DNA of 64,000 nucleotides from an uncultured Collinsella sp. (GTDB lineage Bacteria; Actinomycetota; Coriobacteriia; Coriobacteriales; Coriobacteriaceae). The stretch lies in assembly GCA_900540895.1 (NCBI GenBank), contig UQHV01000010.1, forward strand, positions 1 to 64,000, written 5' to 3'. Each line of letters starts with the position of its first letter. Position 1 is the stretch's first letter. The position numbers and the translations under genes were made by a program. Shown in pieces: positions 44,689 through 52,545 of this stretch. The notes beneath the pieces are model-generated. The model searched no databases and had not been told where the DNA came from. It saw only the letters and a list, made by a program, of their open reading frames with translations.

Positions 44689-47600
44689 ATGCCCACCACC
44701 TCAACCGACCCGCGCGCCGCAGCCGCTGCACTGCTGGTGCCCGGCACTACCTGCCACGGCTTTGCCGTCGAGCGCCGCGAGACCGTGCCCGAGCTCGACT
44801 CGGACGCTTACGTGCTGCGACACACTGCCTCGGGCGCTCGTCTGCTGTACCTGGCGTGCGACGACGAAAACAAGGCCTTTGCCATTGGCTTTAAGACGCC
44901 GCCGGCCGATTCCACCGGCGTGTTCCATATTCTTGAGCACTCGGTGCTGTGCGGATCGGCCAAGTTTCCCGTCAAGGAGCCGTTTGTCGACCTGATCAAG
45001 AGCTCCATGCAGACGTTCCTCAACGCCATGACCTACCCCGACAAGACCATCTACCCCGTTGCCACCACCAACGAGCAGGATCTGTACAACCTGATGGACG
45101 TGTACCTGGACGCGGTGTTCAACCCGGCCATCTATACCAAGCCCACCATTTTTGAGCAGGAGGGCTGGCACTACGAACTGGACCTGCCGGAGGGCGACGG
45201 CGACAGCAGCGCCGCGAGCCTGCACGAGGGCACGCTGCGTTATAACGGCGTGGTGTTCAACGAGATGAAGGGCGCGCTGTCCGATCCCATGAGCGTGCTG
45301 GACGATGCCGTCAACGCCGCGCTCTATCCCGACACCGCCTATGCGCACGAGAGCGGCGGCGACCCGCGCGCGATTCCCGCGCTCACCTACGAGCAGTTCC
45401 TGGACACGCACGCGCGACACTACAATCCCTCCAACTCCTACATCACGCTCTACGGCGACCTGGACGTGGACCGCGCACTGGCCTTTTTGGACGAGCGCTA
45501 TCTGTCGCAGCCGAGTGCCGCGAGCCGCCGCATGGACGCTGCCGTTGCCGCCGGCGAGGACCCGTCCACGCTGGCGCCCAATCCGTTGGACGCGCAGGCG
45601 CCCGTGACCTGCGAGTACAAGCGCATCGAGATGGCCACCACACCCGAGAACGCCCTGGTGGGCCTGGGCCTTGTGCTGGGCAGCGCGCTCGACCGCAAGC
45701 GCACGATCGCGGCGGATATCCTGTTCGAGGCGCTGCTGGGCTCCAACGAAGCGCCGGTTAAGAAGGCCATTCTGGCCGCCGGCCTGGGCGGCAACGTGGT
45801 GAGCTACACCGCGGCCGAGAGCCTGCAGCCCTACGAGCTCATCATGCTGCAAAACGCACAGCCCGGTGTGGCGCGCGAGCTGCGTCGCGTGTTCCAGGAC
45901 GCCTGCCGCGACCTGTGCGAGCACGGAGTTCCGCGCGAGCGTCTGGAAGCCATCATCAGCAGCAACGAGTACGACCTGCGCCAGCGTGACTATGGCATCG
46001 CCGACGGCGTGGCCATTGCGTGCGACGCGCTGAGCACCTGGCTCTACGATGACGACGCCGCGACGCTGGCGCTCAAGTACGGCCCGGTGTACGAGGAGCT
46101 GCGTAGCGAGCTGGACGGCAGCTATTTTGAGGACCTGCTGCGCGAGCTGGTGCTGGAAAACGACCACATGGCACTGGTCGAGCTGGTGCCGGTGGACGCC
46201 GCCGAGGGTTCGGAGGGTGCCGAGGCCGCCGAGCTGGCAGCCAAGCGCGATGCCATGACCGATGCCGAGCTGACCGACGTGGTCGAGCGCACGGCCGCGC
46301 TGCGTGCCGCGCAGGAGGCGGAAGACACACCCGAGGCCAAGGCCACGCTGCCGCGCCTGCGCGTGTCCGACATTGGCGAGGCGCGCCCCGAGCCGCCGCT
46401 GGTCGTGGACACGACCGCGCCCATCCCCTGCCTGCGCCACGGCATCCCCACCAACCGCCTGGCCTACGCCATGCAGTATTTCGACCTGAGCTGCGTCGCG
46501 TTTGAGGACCTGCCCTATGTGACACTGCTCTGCCGCCTGCTTAAGCAGCTGCCCACGCGCGAGCACTCGGCCGAGGAACTCGATAACTTGCTCGCCGGCA
46601 AGCTCGGCTTTTTGAGCTTTACGACCGAAGTCATGACGCAGCCCGAAGTAGACGGCGTGCGCCCCTACCTGCTGGTGAGCGCCGGCGCCCTGTCCGAGAA
46701 GATCGGTGCACTGGCGAGTCTGCCGCGCGAGGTATGGTCGAGCACGCTTTTGCTCGATGCCGACGCCGACCGCGTGCGCGACGTTCTCACGCAGATTCGC
46801 ATTGGGCTTGAGCAGGGCTTTATCAACAACGGTCACTCGGCGGCGCTCGGTCGCGCGATGAGCTACAGCTCGCCTTCGGCCGTGGTGCGCGAGCAGCTTT
46901 CGGGCGTGGACTTCTATCTGTTCCTGCGCGATCTGCTCGACCACTTTGACGAGCGCGTGGACGGGCTGCGTACCAAGCTTGCCGAGCTGGCGGAGCGCAT
47001 CTTTGTGGCCGATGGCTGCATGGCGAGCTTTACCGGCAGCAACGAGGACTTTGACGCATACTGGGATGCCGCGGGCGACCTGGGGCTGGGTGCGGGCGAT
47101 GGTGCCGATGCCGGCCGCGACGCTCTCGTGGTGCCGACGCCGCGCGACCGCCACGAGGCTTTCGTCATCCCCAGCGATATCTGCTTTGCGGCAAGCGCGT
47201 CCGACCCGCGTCGCCTGGGCGTTGACGTGACGGGCGCCTGGGCGGTTGCCGCCAACGCACTCTCCTACGACTACCTGTGGAACGAGATCCGCGTAAAGGG
47301 CGGCGCATACGGCTGCGGATTCCGTGCGGCAGGCGAGCGTCAGACGGCGTTCTACACCTACCGCGACCCGGCAATCGACCCCTCGATTGAGCGCGTGGCG
47401 CGTGCAGGCGAGTGGCTCGGCAGCTTTGAGCCCGACGAGGCCGCCTTTGAGGGCTTTATCGTGAGCTGCGTGAGCGGCATGGACGCGCCGGTGAAGCCGT
47501 ATGCGCTCACCAAGCGGCGCAACACGACCTACCTGGCCGGGCTCGATCCGCATGCACGCGAGGAGCGCCGCGCCCAGATGCTCGCCGCCACGCCTGGTGA

Positions 47601-47724
47601 GCTGCGCTCGCTCGGCGCCGACGTGGCGCGTATCGCAGCCGAGTCGCCAACGTGCGTCTTTGGCGGCCGAGACGTCATCGCCAAGAGCAACGCCGGCTTT
47701 AACGTCGTCGACCTGTTGGGCTAA
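44689..47724 (+). CDS. M16C family metallopeptidase (presequence-protease/insulinase type)
   Basis: 1011 residues from ATG 44689 with AAAGGAGA upstream. Inverted zinc motif HILEH (80-84), followed by SVLCGSAKFPVKEPFVDLIK and NAMTYPDKTIYPVATTN, the signature of the M16C (PreP/falcilysin/Cym1) branch, with a second inactive M16 half and an M16C-associated domain. These single-chain enzymes form a clam-shell chamber that degrades peptides up to about 60 residues. No signal peptide. Codon use is GC-rich and typical of the genome, unlike the AT-rich region before it. Confidence 0.93.
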   Translation: MPTTSTDPRAAAAALLVPGTTCHGFAVERRETVPELDSDAYVLRHTASGARLLYLACDDENKAFAIGFKTPPADSTGVFHILEHSVLCGSAKFPVKEPFVDLIKSSMQTFLNAMTYPDKTIYPVATTNEQDLYNLMDVYLDAVFNPAIYTKPTIFEQEGWHYELDLPEGDGDSSAASLHEGTLRYNGVVFNEMKGALSDPMSVLDDAVNAALYPDTAYAHESGGDPRAIPALTYEQFLDTHARHYNPSNSYITLYGDLDVDRALAFLDERYLSQPSAASRRMDAAVAAGEDPSTLAPNPLDAQAPVTCEYKRIEMATTPENALVGLGLVLGSALDRKRTIAADILFEALLGSNEAPVKKAILAAGLGGNVVSYTAAESLQPYELIMLQNAQPGVARELRRVFQDACRDLCEHGVPRERLEAIISSNEYDLRQRDYGIADGVAIACDALSTWLYDDDAATLALKYGPVYEELRSELDGSYFEDLLRELVLENDHMALVELVPVDAAEGSEGAEAAELAAKRDAMTDAELTDVVERTAALRAAQEAEDTPEAKATLPRLRVSDIGEARPEPPLVVDTTAPIPCLRHGIPTNRLAYAMQYFDLSCVAFEDLPYVTLLCRLLKQLPTREHSAEELDNLLAGKLGFLSFTTEVMTQPEVDGVRPYLLVSAGALSEKIGALASLPREVWSSTLLLDADADRVRDVLTQIRIGLEQGFINNGHSAALGRAMSYSSPSAVVREQLSGVDFYLFLRDLLDHFDERVDGLRTKLAELAERIFVADGCMASFTGSNEDFDAYWDAAGDLGLGAGDGADAGRDALVVPTPRDRHEAFVIPSDICFAASASDPRRLGVDVTGAWAVAANALSYDYLWNEIRVKGGAYGCGFRAAGERQTAFYTYRDPAIDPSIERVARAGEWLGSFEPDEAAFEGFIVSCVSGMDAPVKPYALTKRRNTTYLAGLDPHAREERRAQMLAATPGELRSLGADVARIAAESPTCVFGGRDVIAKSNAGFNVVDLLG

Positions 47725-47730
47725 CGCACA

Positions 47731-47774
47731 AAGGTAGATTTTTGGGATATGCCTGAAAATCTACCTTTTCTTTT
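47731..47774 (+). terminator. Terminator of the M16C peptidase gene
   Basis: AAGGTAGATTTT and AAAATCTACCTT pair around TGGGATATGCCTG, followed by TTCTTTT. Its stem-loop sequence TAGATTTTTGGG-ATGCCT recurs upstream of ldh at 51324-51353. Confidence 0.85.
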
Positions 47775-47813
47775 GCCGCTGCTTGGGCGGGGCAGCTCGG
47801 CCCATCCCACCAG

Positions 47814-47957
47814 TTTGTCCCGATCTGTAACGCCAAGGCGGCAATATTGGCTCCAGATGTTATAAATCGAGACGTTTTCGGATGATGCCGGCCCTTTGTC
47901 TCAATCTGTAACATCTAGGTCCGATTTTGCCGAGCTACTGTTACAGATCGAGACAAA
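47814..47957. repeat. Nested 144-bp palindrome with four copies of an 18-bp motif
   Basis: TTTGTCCCGATCTGTAAC (47814), its inverse GTTATAAATCGAGACGTT (47859), TTTGTCTCAATCTGTAAC (47895) and GTTACAGATCGAGACAAA (47940) alternate in orientation with 27-, 18- and 27-base spacers. The two 27-base spacers are themselves partly inverse (about 16 of 27 positions). The region can fold as one 63-bp hairpin or two smaller ones. It lies in the 387-base gap between the peptidase and the folate gene. Confidence 0.85.
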
Positions 47958-48044
47958 CCGCCGCGAACAACCGCTCTTCGTCAAAACCCACGAAGGTGTC
48001 CATGAACTGCCCCCTTTACGATGGTTTGTGTGGTGGTTTGGATG

Positions 48045-48095
48045 TTTGCCCAGATAAAACCTGCCAAAATAAACCTGTCCCTTTTTGGCAGGTTT
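48045..48095 (+). repeat. Leader repeat CCTGCCAAAA...TTTTTGGCAGG, copy A
   Basis: TTTGCCCAGATAAAACC then TGCCAAAATAAACCTGTCCC and TTTTTGGCAGG form a hairpin 17 bases upstream of the 5-formyl-THF cyclo-ligase start, immediately before its ribosome site. Copies B (57541-57587) and C (59675-59718) are similarly placed before minus-strand genes. Confidence 0.8.
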
Positions 48096-48111
48096 GCTAG
48101 AGGAGGTTGGG

Positions 48112-48708
48112 ATGGACAAGGCCGAGTTGCGGAAGGCGGTGATTGCTCGGCGCGACGCTCTTGATTTGGATGTGCGGGCAGCGAAGTCTGCCGTTATCTG
48201 TGCGCGGCTTGTTGAGCTGTTGGATCACTTGGGTACCGCAGCGCCGCACACCGTTGCCGTCTATGCCGCGATGGGTTCCGAGGTCGACCCAGCCGCGTTT
48301 GCCGCTGCGGCCGCCAAACACGGCTGGCGCGTGGCCTATCCGTGCATGTTCTCGGCAACAGACGCCGCAGCTTGTGGCCAGCGCATGTGCATGCGGGCAG
48401 TTGCCGCCGACGATGCGTCCGCGGCGCCGTTTATCGCCCACCCCACGCGGGCCTTCGCGGCCACAGACATCGACAGCGGCCGCTTCCCTATCGTGCCTGC
48501 CGAGGCTCTCGACATGATTATCGTGCCGCTCGTAGCATTCGACCGCGCCGGCGCGCGCCTGGGCTACGGCGGCGGCTGCTATGACCGCTACCTGCCCATG
48601 CTCTCGTCCGCATGTCAAATCATCGGCATAGCCTTTGACGAGCAGCGTGTCGGCCACGTTCCCACCGACGCCCACGACCTGCCGCTACCCCACATCATCA
48701 GCGCCTGA
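48112..48708 (+). CDS. 5-formyltetrahydrofolate cyclo-ligase
   Basis: 198 residues. Converts 5-formyl-THF to 5,10-methenyl-THF with ATP. N-terminal basic helix KAELRKAVIARRDAL, EVDPAAF in the folate site and the signature RLGYGGGCYDRYLP (about 161-174), which binds ATP phosphate and Mg. GAGGAGG before ATG 48112. Preceded by the leader repeat. Confidence 0.93.
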   Translation: MDKAELRKAVIARRDALDLDVRAAKSAVICARLVELLDHLGTAAPHTVAVYAAMGSEVDPAAFAAAAAKHGWRVAYPCMFSATDAAACGQRMCMRAVAADDASAAPFIAHPTRAFAATDIDSGRFPIVPAEALDMIIVPLVAFDRAGARLGYGGGCYDRYLPMLSSACQIIGIAFDEQRVGHVPTDAHDLPLPHIISA

Positions 48709-48733
48709 TCGCCGCTGTATCGCACCCGCAAGT

Positions 48734-48851
48734 TGAGCGTGGAAAATCTCCCACTTTGAGCCCCCTTACGAGCCAAAAACGGGAGATTATCCACGCTCAT
48801 TCAACAAGCGTCCAGATTTCCACGCTCGTCCGTCCGATTTTCCACGCTTGT
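48734..48851. repeat. TGAGCGTGGA palindrome with tail, copy downstream of the AbiEi-like gene
   Basis: TGAGCGTGGAAAATCTCCC (48734-48752) pairs with GGGAGATTATCCACGCTCA (48781-48799) with one mismatch; the loop contains partly pairing ACTTTG and CAAAAA. Then direct units TTTCCACGCTCGTCC (48818) and TTTTCCACGCTTGT (48838) follow. Near-identical to 50136-50254 and same orientation. Confidence 0.85.
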
Positions 48852-48875
48852 GCAGCCAAACGCCCTGCAACTGCC

Positions 48876-49838
48876 TCAGCACGCACGCGGCACGCCGGCG
48901 ACCTTGAGCTTGCGATCGAGCTTTGTCGGATCCCTTAGATCATCCCAGCACAAGCGCACGATCTTGCAGTTATCAAGCAGCGAAAGCCTCGACTCGCGCT
49001 GGCGCTCATCAAACTGCGCCTTCGCGAGCTTGCCCTCCTCCGCCGCCTTCTCGCTTTTAACGAATCCGTCGAACTCCCCGATAATCAGCCGGTCGCCCAC
49101 ACGCCACAAGTAGTCAACTCGATACGGCCGCCCCGGCTCAACCGGGTCGAACAGCTCAACTTGCAGCTCCGGCGTCTGCCAGCCGCGCTCAATCATCAGA
49201 GCACGCGCCTTGGACTCGCCACCGCTTTCCGATAGGCCATCGGCACACCGCGCAACACTTCGCGCCGTCACAACACCGCGACGATTTAAGCCAAGCTTGT
49301 TGATTGCCTCAACGAGATGCTCCTTCGACAACAGCTGCTCATGAAGCGCCGAGTCCGCAATGATCAGTCCCTCGACAAACGATGCATCGACCAGGCAATC
49401 CGTAATCGTTTGGTCGATATCGGTCACGGCAATATCCATCTGGATTGCCCGCGTTTGACGAGCATAACGATGGCGAATCACCCGAGAGCCCGGCGTCGTC
49501 GATTGCGCCGGCGCCGCGGCGATATGGATGTGCGTCAAATTGGCATGCGAAACCGAAAGGCCATAGATAACAGCCGCCGTATAGGAGCAAAACGTCCAGT
49601 CGGGATGCTTTTGCGCAAGGGCCCGCACCCGATGCAGATAACGTTGCCGAAACTTGAGCTCGGACCAATAATCCGGACGCGCATACAGCCCCGGCATGAC
49701 CGCCTCTAGACTTCCCGCCGCCACACGCCGCTCAATCTGCTTTGCCTCCGCCGCCGTGCGTGCGTACACGCAGCTCATCTGCTGTTCGCACGCTTTAATG
49801 TGGCTTGTAAGTCTTTGATTCGCCGTCATGTTTCCCAT
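48876..49838 (-). CDS. AbiEi-like winged-helix protein with DUF559/Vsr-like nuclease-fold C-terminus
   Basis: 320 residues from ATG 49838 with GGGAGG upstream. N-terminal HTH (VYARTAAEAKQIERRVAAGS, LEAVMPGLYARP) and AbiEi_4-type sensor (FCSYTAAVIYGLSV), ending about 185. The C-terminus has GGESKARALMIERGW, RVDYLWRVGDRLIIGEFDG and RESRLSLLDNCKIVRLCWDD: an E-(x)n-D-(x)n-ExD with a final R/W-strand as in DUF559/Vsr-type PD-(D/E)XK folds. It may be an antitoxin-like regulator with a nuclease fold. Palindromes of one family flank the gene on both sides in the same orientation. Confidence 0.7.
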   Translation of the reverse strand: MGNMTANQRLTSHIKACEQQMSCVYARTAAEAKQIERRVAAGSLEAVMPGLYARPDYWSELKFRQRYLHRVRALAQKHPDWTFCSYTAAVIYGLSVSHANLTHIHIAAAPAQSTTPGSRVIRHRYARQTRAIQMDIAVTDIDQTITDCLVDASFVEGLIIADSALHEQLLSKEHLVEAINKLGLNRRGVVTARSVARCADGLSESGGESKARALMIERGWQTPELQVELFDPVEPGRPYRVDYLWRVGDRLIIGEFDGFVKSEKAAEEGKLAKAQFDERQRESRLSLLDNCKIVRLCWDDLRDPTKLDRKLKVAGVPRAC

Positions 49839-50135
49839 GTCGCCTCCCAACTCTTGGAACGGCGCAAACGTACCAGACGGTTTCATGCGAAGTCTGACCA
49901 AATGCTGTCCGGGCGCTGACCAAATACTTGACGGTTTTGGACGTTTTAGGCTGATGGCTTATATCTGCAGGTAGGGTAGTTGTCGAGAGGTCCCTGTCTC
50001 CACAATTTGGCGCCTCTAAAGCCGTCGATTTCTTTTAAAGAAAATATGCTGTGGCTCAAAACTACCTTGTTTGCAACGTGGCCCGTATGCACTCGACGTG
50101 TAATGAGGCCGCCGGCATGACAGCTACAGAAAAAT
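49839..50135. other. Gene-free upstream region of the AbiEi-like gene
   Basis: No credible gene. It contains a direct repeat CTGACCAAAT (near 49904 and 49918) and an AT-rich stretch around 50030-50060. The second palindrome begins at 50136. I see no known ncRNA. Confidence 0.5.
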
Positions 50136-50254
50136 CGAGCGTGGAAAATCTCCCGTTTTTGGCCCCTTCCTCGGCCAAAAGTGGGAGATTATCCACGCTC
50201 GATTTGTAAACGTCCGAAAATCCACGCTCGTGTGTCCGAAAATCCACGTTCGTC
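50136..50254. repeat. CGAGCGTGGA palindrome with tail, copy upstream of the AbiEi-like gene
   Basis: Left arm 50136-50164 (CGAGCGTGGAAAATCTCCCG then TTTTTGGCC) pairs with right arm 50173-50201 with a few mismatches around an 8-base loop. Direct units AATCCACGCTCGTGTGTCC and AATCCACGTTCGTC follow. It also lies about 47 bases beyond the metA stop. Confidence 0.85.
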
Positions 50255-50300
50255 ACGCCGCGAGCACAGCAACGGCCGCAGCAGCAACCACAGCTACAGC

Positions 50301-51227
50301 CTAGTGCTCCTCGCCGGCGCGGGCCAGGTCGTAGGGCGTGGTCTGGTAGACGTAGTAGTTGAGCCAGTTGGTGTAGAACAGCTGAGCCTGGCTGCGCCAG
50401 ACGTTACGTGGCTCGGCGGTGGGGTCGTCGCCCGGGAAGTAATGAGCCGGCACCTGAGGGTTAAGCCCGCGCTTCACGTCGCGCTCGTACTCCAGGCGCA
50501 ACGTGTCGGTATCGTACTCGGGGTGGCCAAAGACAAAGAAGCGGCGGCTGTCGGTCGACTTGACGATGTACAAGCCCACCTCGTCGGACACGGCCACGAC
50601 CTCAAGCTGCGGCTCGGCCTCCACGTCCTCGCGGCGCACATCGGTGTTGCGCGAATGCACGGCATAGAAACGGTCGTCAAAGCCGCGAACCAGCGGGCTT
50701 TGCGGCTTCACCAGATAATGCTCGAACACGCCGCTCGCCTTGGCCGGCAGGTCGTGCTTCTGGATACCGTAATGATGGTAGAGTCCCGCCTGCGCGCCCC
50801 AACAAATGTGCAGCGTGGAGTGCACGTGCGTGGTGGACCAATCCATGATCTGGCAGAGCTCGGGCCAGTAGTCGACCTCCTCGAACGGCATCTGCTCCAC
50901 CGGCGCGCCTGTGATGATCAGGCCGTCGTAGTGGATGTCGCGGATGTCGTCGAACGTGCGGTAAAACGTCTCCAGGTGGCCGGCGCTCACGTGCGTGGCC
51001 TCGTGCGTTTTGGTGCGCAGCAGGTCCACCTCCACCTGCAGCGGCGTGTTGGAGAGCTTGCGCATGATCTGCGTCTCGGTGGCGATCTTGGTGGGCATGA
51101 GGTTGAGGATGAGCACGCGCAGCGGACGGATGTCCTGGTGCAGCGCGCGGTACTCGGTCATGACAAAGATGTTCTCGCTCTCGAGCTGCGCGGCGGCAGG
51201 GAGGGCGTCGGGGATGCGAATGGGCAT
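50301..51227 (-). CDS. metA: Homoserine O-acetyltransferase (MetA type)
   Basis: 308 residues, class I glutamine-amidotransferase-like fold, first committed step of methionine synthesis. The catalytic Cys is Cys142 in [16 protein letters not shown]. Position 111 is Glu (GAPVE), the residue that in characterised MetA enzymes selects acetyl-CoA, whereas E. coli has Gly and uses succinyl-CoA, so I infer acetyltransferase activity. EHYL and the FGHPEYD His-containing loop are present. AAGGAGC before the ATG. No SAM riboswitch fold is visible upstream. Confidence 0.93.
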   Translation of the reverse strand: MPIRIPDALPAAAQLESENIFVMTEYRALHQDIRPLRVLILNLMPTKIATETQIMRKLSNTPLQVEVDLLRTKTHEATHVSAGHLETFYRTFDDIRDIHYDGLIITGAPVEQMPFEEVDYWPELCQIMDWSTTHVHSTLHICWGAQAGLYHHYGIQKHDLPAKASGVFEHYLVKPQSPLVRGFDDRFYAVHSRNTDVRREDVEAEPQLEVVAVSDEVGLYIVKSTDSRRFFVFGHPEYDTDTLRLEYERDVKRGLNPQVPAHYFPGDDPTAEPRNVWRSQAQLFYTNWLNYYVYQTTPYDLARAGEEH

Positions 51228-51323
51228 GGATGCTCCTTACGAGTCAGTTGCAGCTATGGTACAACGACCGGCCCCATCCGCGCGAGTGCATCGCCCAGCG
51301 ATGCCGTCAGCGGCCCAAATCAC

Positions 51324-51353
51324 TCCAAAAGTAGAGATTAAGGCATGCCCAAA
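51324..51353. repeat. TAGATTTTTGGGCATGCC repeat before ldh
   Basis: On the minus strand TAGATTTTTGGGCATGCCTT and AATCTCTA match the terminator hairpin at 47735-47765. Read from the plus strand it lacks a T tail, so it is a dispersed repeat rather than an obvious terminator here. Confidence 0.5.
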
Positions 51354-51437
51354 AATCTATGGCGCTTTAGCCTAGCAAAGTGACGGCAGGAGGCTACAAT
51401 GGTTCGACGCGAAAAACTCGGCCGAAAGGATACATAT

Positions 51438-52415
51438 ATGTACCAGATGCGTAAGATCGGTGTGGTCGGCCAGGGCCACGTAGGAGCACATGTCGCCAAC
51501 AGCCTACTCATGCAGGGCATTGCCGATGAGCTGTACCTGTGCGATATCAACGAGGCCAAGGTGACGTCCGAGGTTCAGGACCTGCGCGACTCCCTTTCGT
51601 TTGTCCCGTACAACACCAAGATCGTCAACTGCTACGACCACTACGAGGAGCTGGCCTGCTGCGACGTCATCGTCAATGCCGCCGGCAAGGTCGCACTGGC
51701 CGCTGGCAACCGCGACGGCGAGTTGTTCTTTACCACCGACGCCGCCCGCACCTTTGCCAAGCGCATCGTCGACGCCGGCTTTGACGGCATCTTCGTGAGC
51801 ATCTCCAACCCCTGCGACGTCGTGTGCACCGAGCTGTGGCACCTGACCGGCTACGATCCCAAGAAGATCATCGGCTCGGGCTGCGGTCTGGACTCCGCCC
51901 GCCTGCGCACCGAGATCTCCAAGAAGGTCGGCGTGAGCCCCAAGTCCATCGACGCCTACATGATCGGCGAGCACGGCTTTAGCCAGCTGGCCGCCTTTAA
52001 GGCCGCGACCATCGCCGGCAAGAGCCTCACCGAGCTTCAGGCCGAGAACCCCGACAAGTACGCCTTCGACCACATGGAAGTCGAGGAACTCGCACGCAAA
52101 GGCGGCTATGTGACCTACCAGGGCAAGCAGTGCACCGAGTACGCCGTCGCCAACTCCGCCGCGCGCGTCTGCGCCGCCGTGCTTCACAACGAGCACGCCG
52201 TGCTTTCCGCCTCCACGCTTATGACCGGCCAGTATGGCGAGGAGGGCATCTTCACCTCCCTGCCGTGCGTGATCGGTGCCGAGGGCGTAGAGGAGGTCTA
52301 CACGCTCGACCTTTCCGAGTATGAGCTCGAGGGCTTCCACAAGAGCTGTCAGCACATCCGCGATAACATCGCCCAGCTCGACTGGTGGGACGCCGAGGCC
52401 TACGACGCAAAGTAG
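51438..52415 (+). CDS. L-lactate/L-2-hydroxyacid dehydrogenase
   Basis: 325 residues, LDH/MDH fold. NAD-binding GQGHVGAHVA (11-20), acidic Asp36, NPCDVV, GSGCGLDSARLR with Arg157, and catalytic His179 in GEHGFSQ. LDH has GEHGDSE; the Phe/Gln here and the odd substrate loop AAGKVALAAGNRDGELFF are closer to L-2-hydroxyisocaproate-type enzymes, so lactate may not be the only substrate. AAGGA 7 bases before ATG. Codon bias is strong, as in pyk. Likely fermentative redox balancing. Confidence 0.85.
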   Translation: MYQMRKIGVVGQGHVGAHVANSLLMQGIADELYLCDINEAKVTSEVQDLRDSLSFVPYNTKIVNCYDHYEELACCDVIVNAAGKVALAAGNRDGELFFTTDAARTFAKRIVDAGFDGIFVSISNPCDVVCTELWHLTGYDPKKIIGSGCGLDSARLRTEISKKVGVSPKSIDAYMIGEHGFSQLAAFKAATIAGKSLTELQAENPDKYAFDHMEVEELARKGGYVTYQGKQCTEYAVANSAARVCAAVLHNEHAVLSASTLMTGQYGEEGIFTSLPCVIGAEGVEEVYTLDLSEYELEGFHKSCQHIRDNIAQLDWWDAEAYDAK

Positions 52416-52458
52416 GCCGCCGTCTGCCGCAACCTTGCGAATCTAAGCGCGATACTAA

Positions 52459-52497
52459 GCGGGCCGCGCCGGAAATCCCCGGCGCGGCCCGCTTTTT
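52459..52497 (+). terminator. Terminator of the L-2-hydroxyacid dehydrogenase gene
   Basis: GCGGGCCGCGCCGG and CCGGCGCGGCCCGC pair around AAATCC and are followed by TTTTT, 44 bases after the stop. Confidence 0.95.
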
Positions 52498-52545
52498 ACG
52501 CACGCTGTTCACTTGCGAATCGAAGGTGAATGCTTTTCCCGTTAC

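Noticed and set aside
44295..44731. Short frames within the 44.3-44.7 kb palindrome region
   Set aside because: They translate the repeats themselves (ESGYLDG-type repeats) and lack ribosome sites, so they are by-products of the repeat structure.
44701..47553. 950-residue minus-strand frame opposite the M16C peptidase
   Set aside because: Shadow frame; the plus-strand gene has an intact HILEH active site and a ribosome site.
47814..47957. CRISPR or tandem terminators
   Set aside because: Repeats alternate in orientation and there is no T tail; spacers are symmetric rather than unique.
51228..51330. SAM riboswitch upstream of metA
   Set aside because: I could not find the conserved SAM-I or SAM-II core sequences in this short leader.
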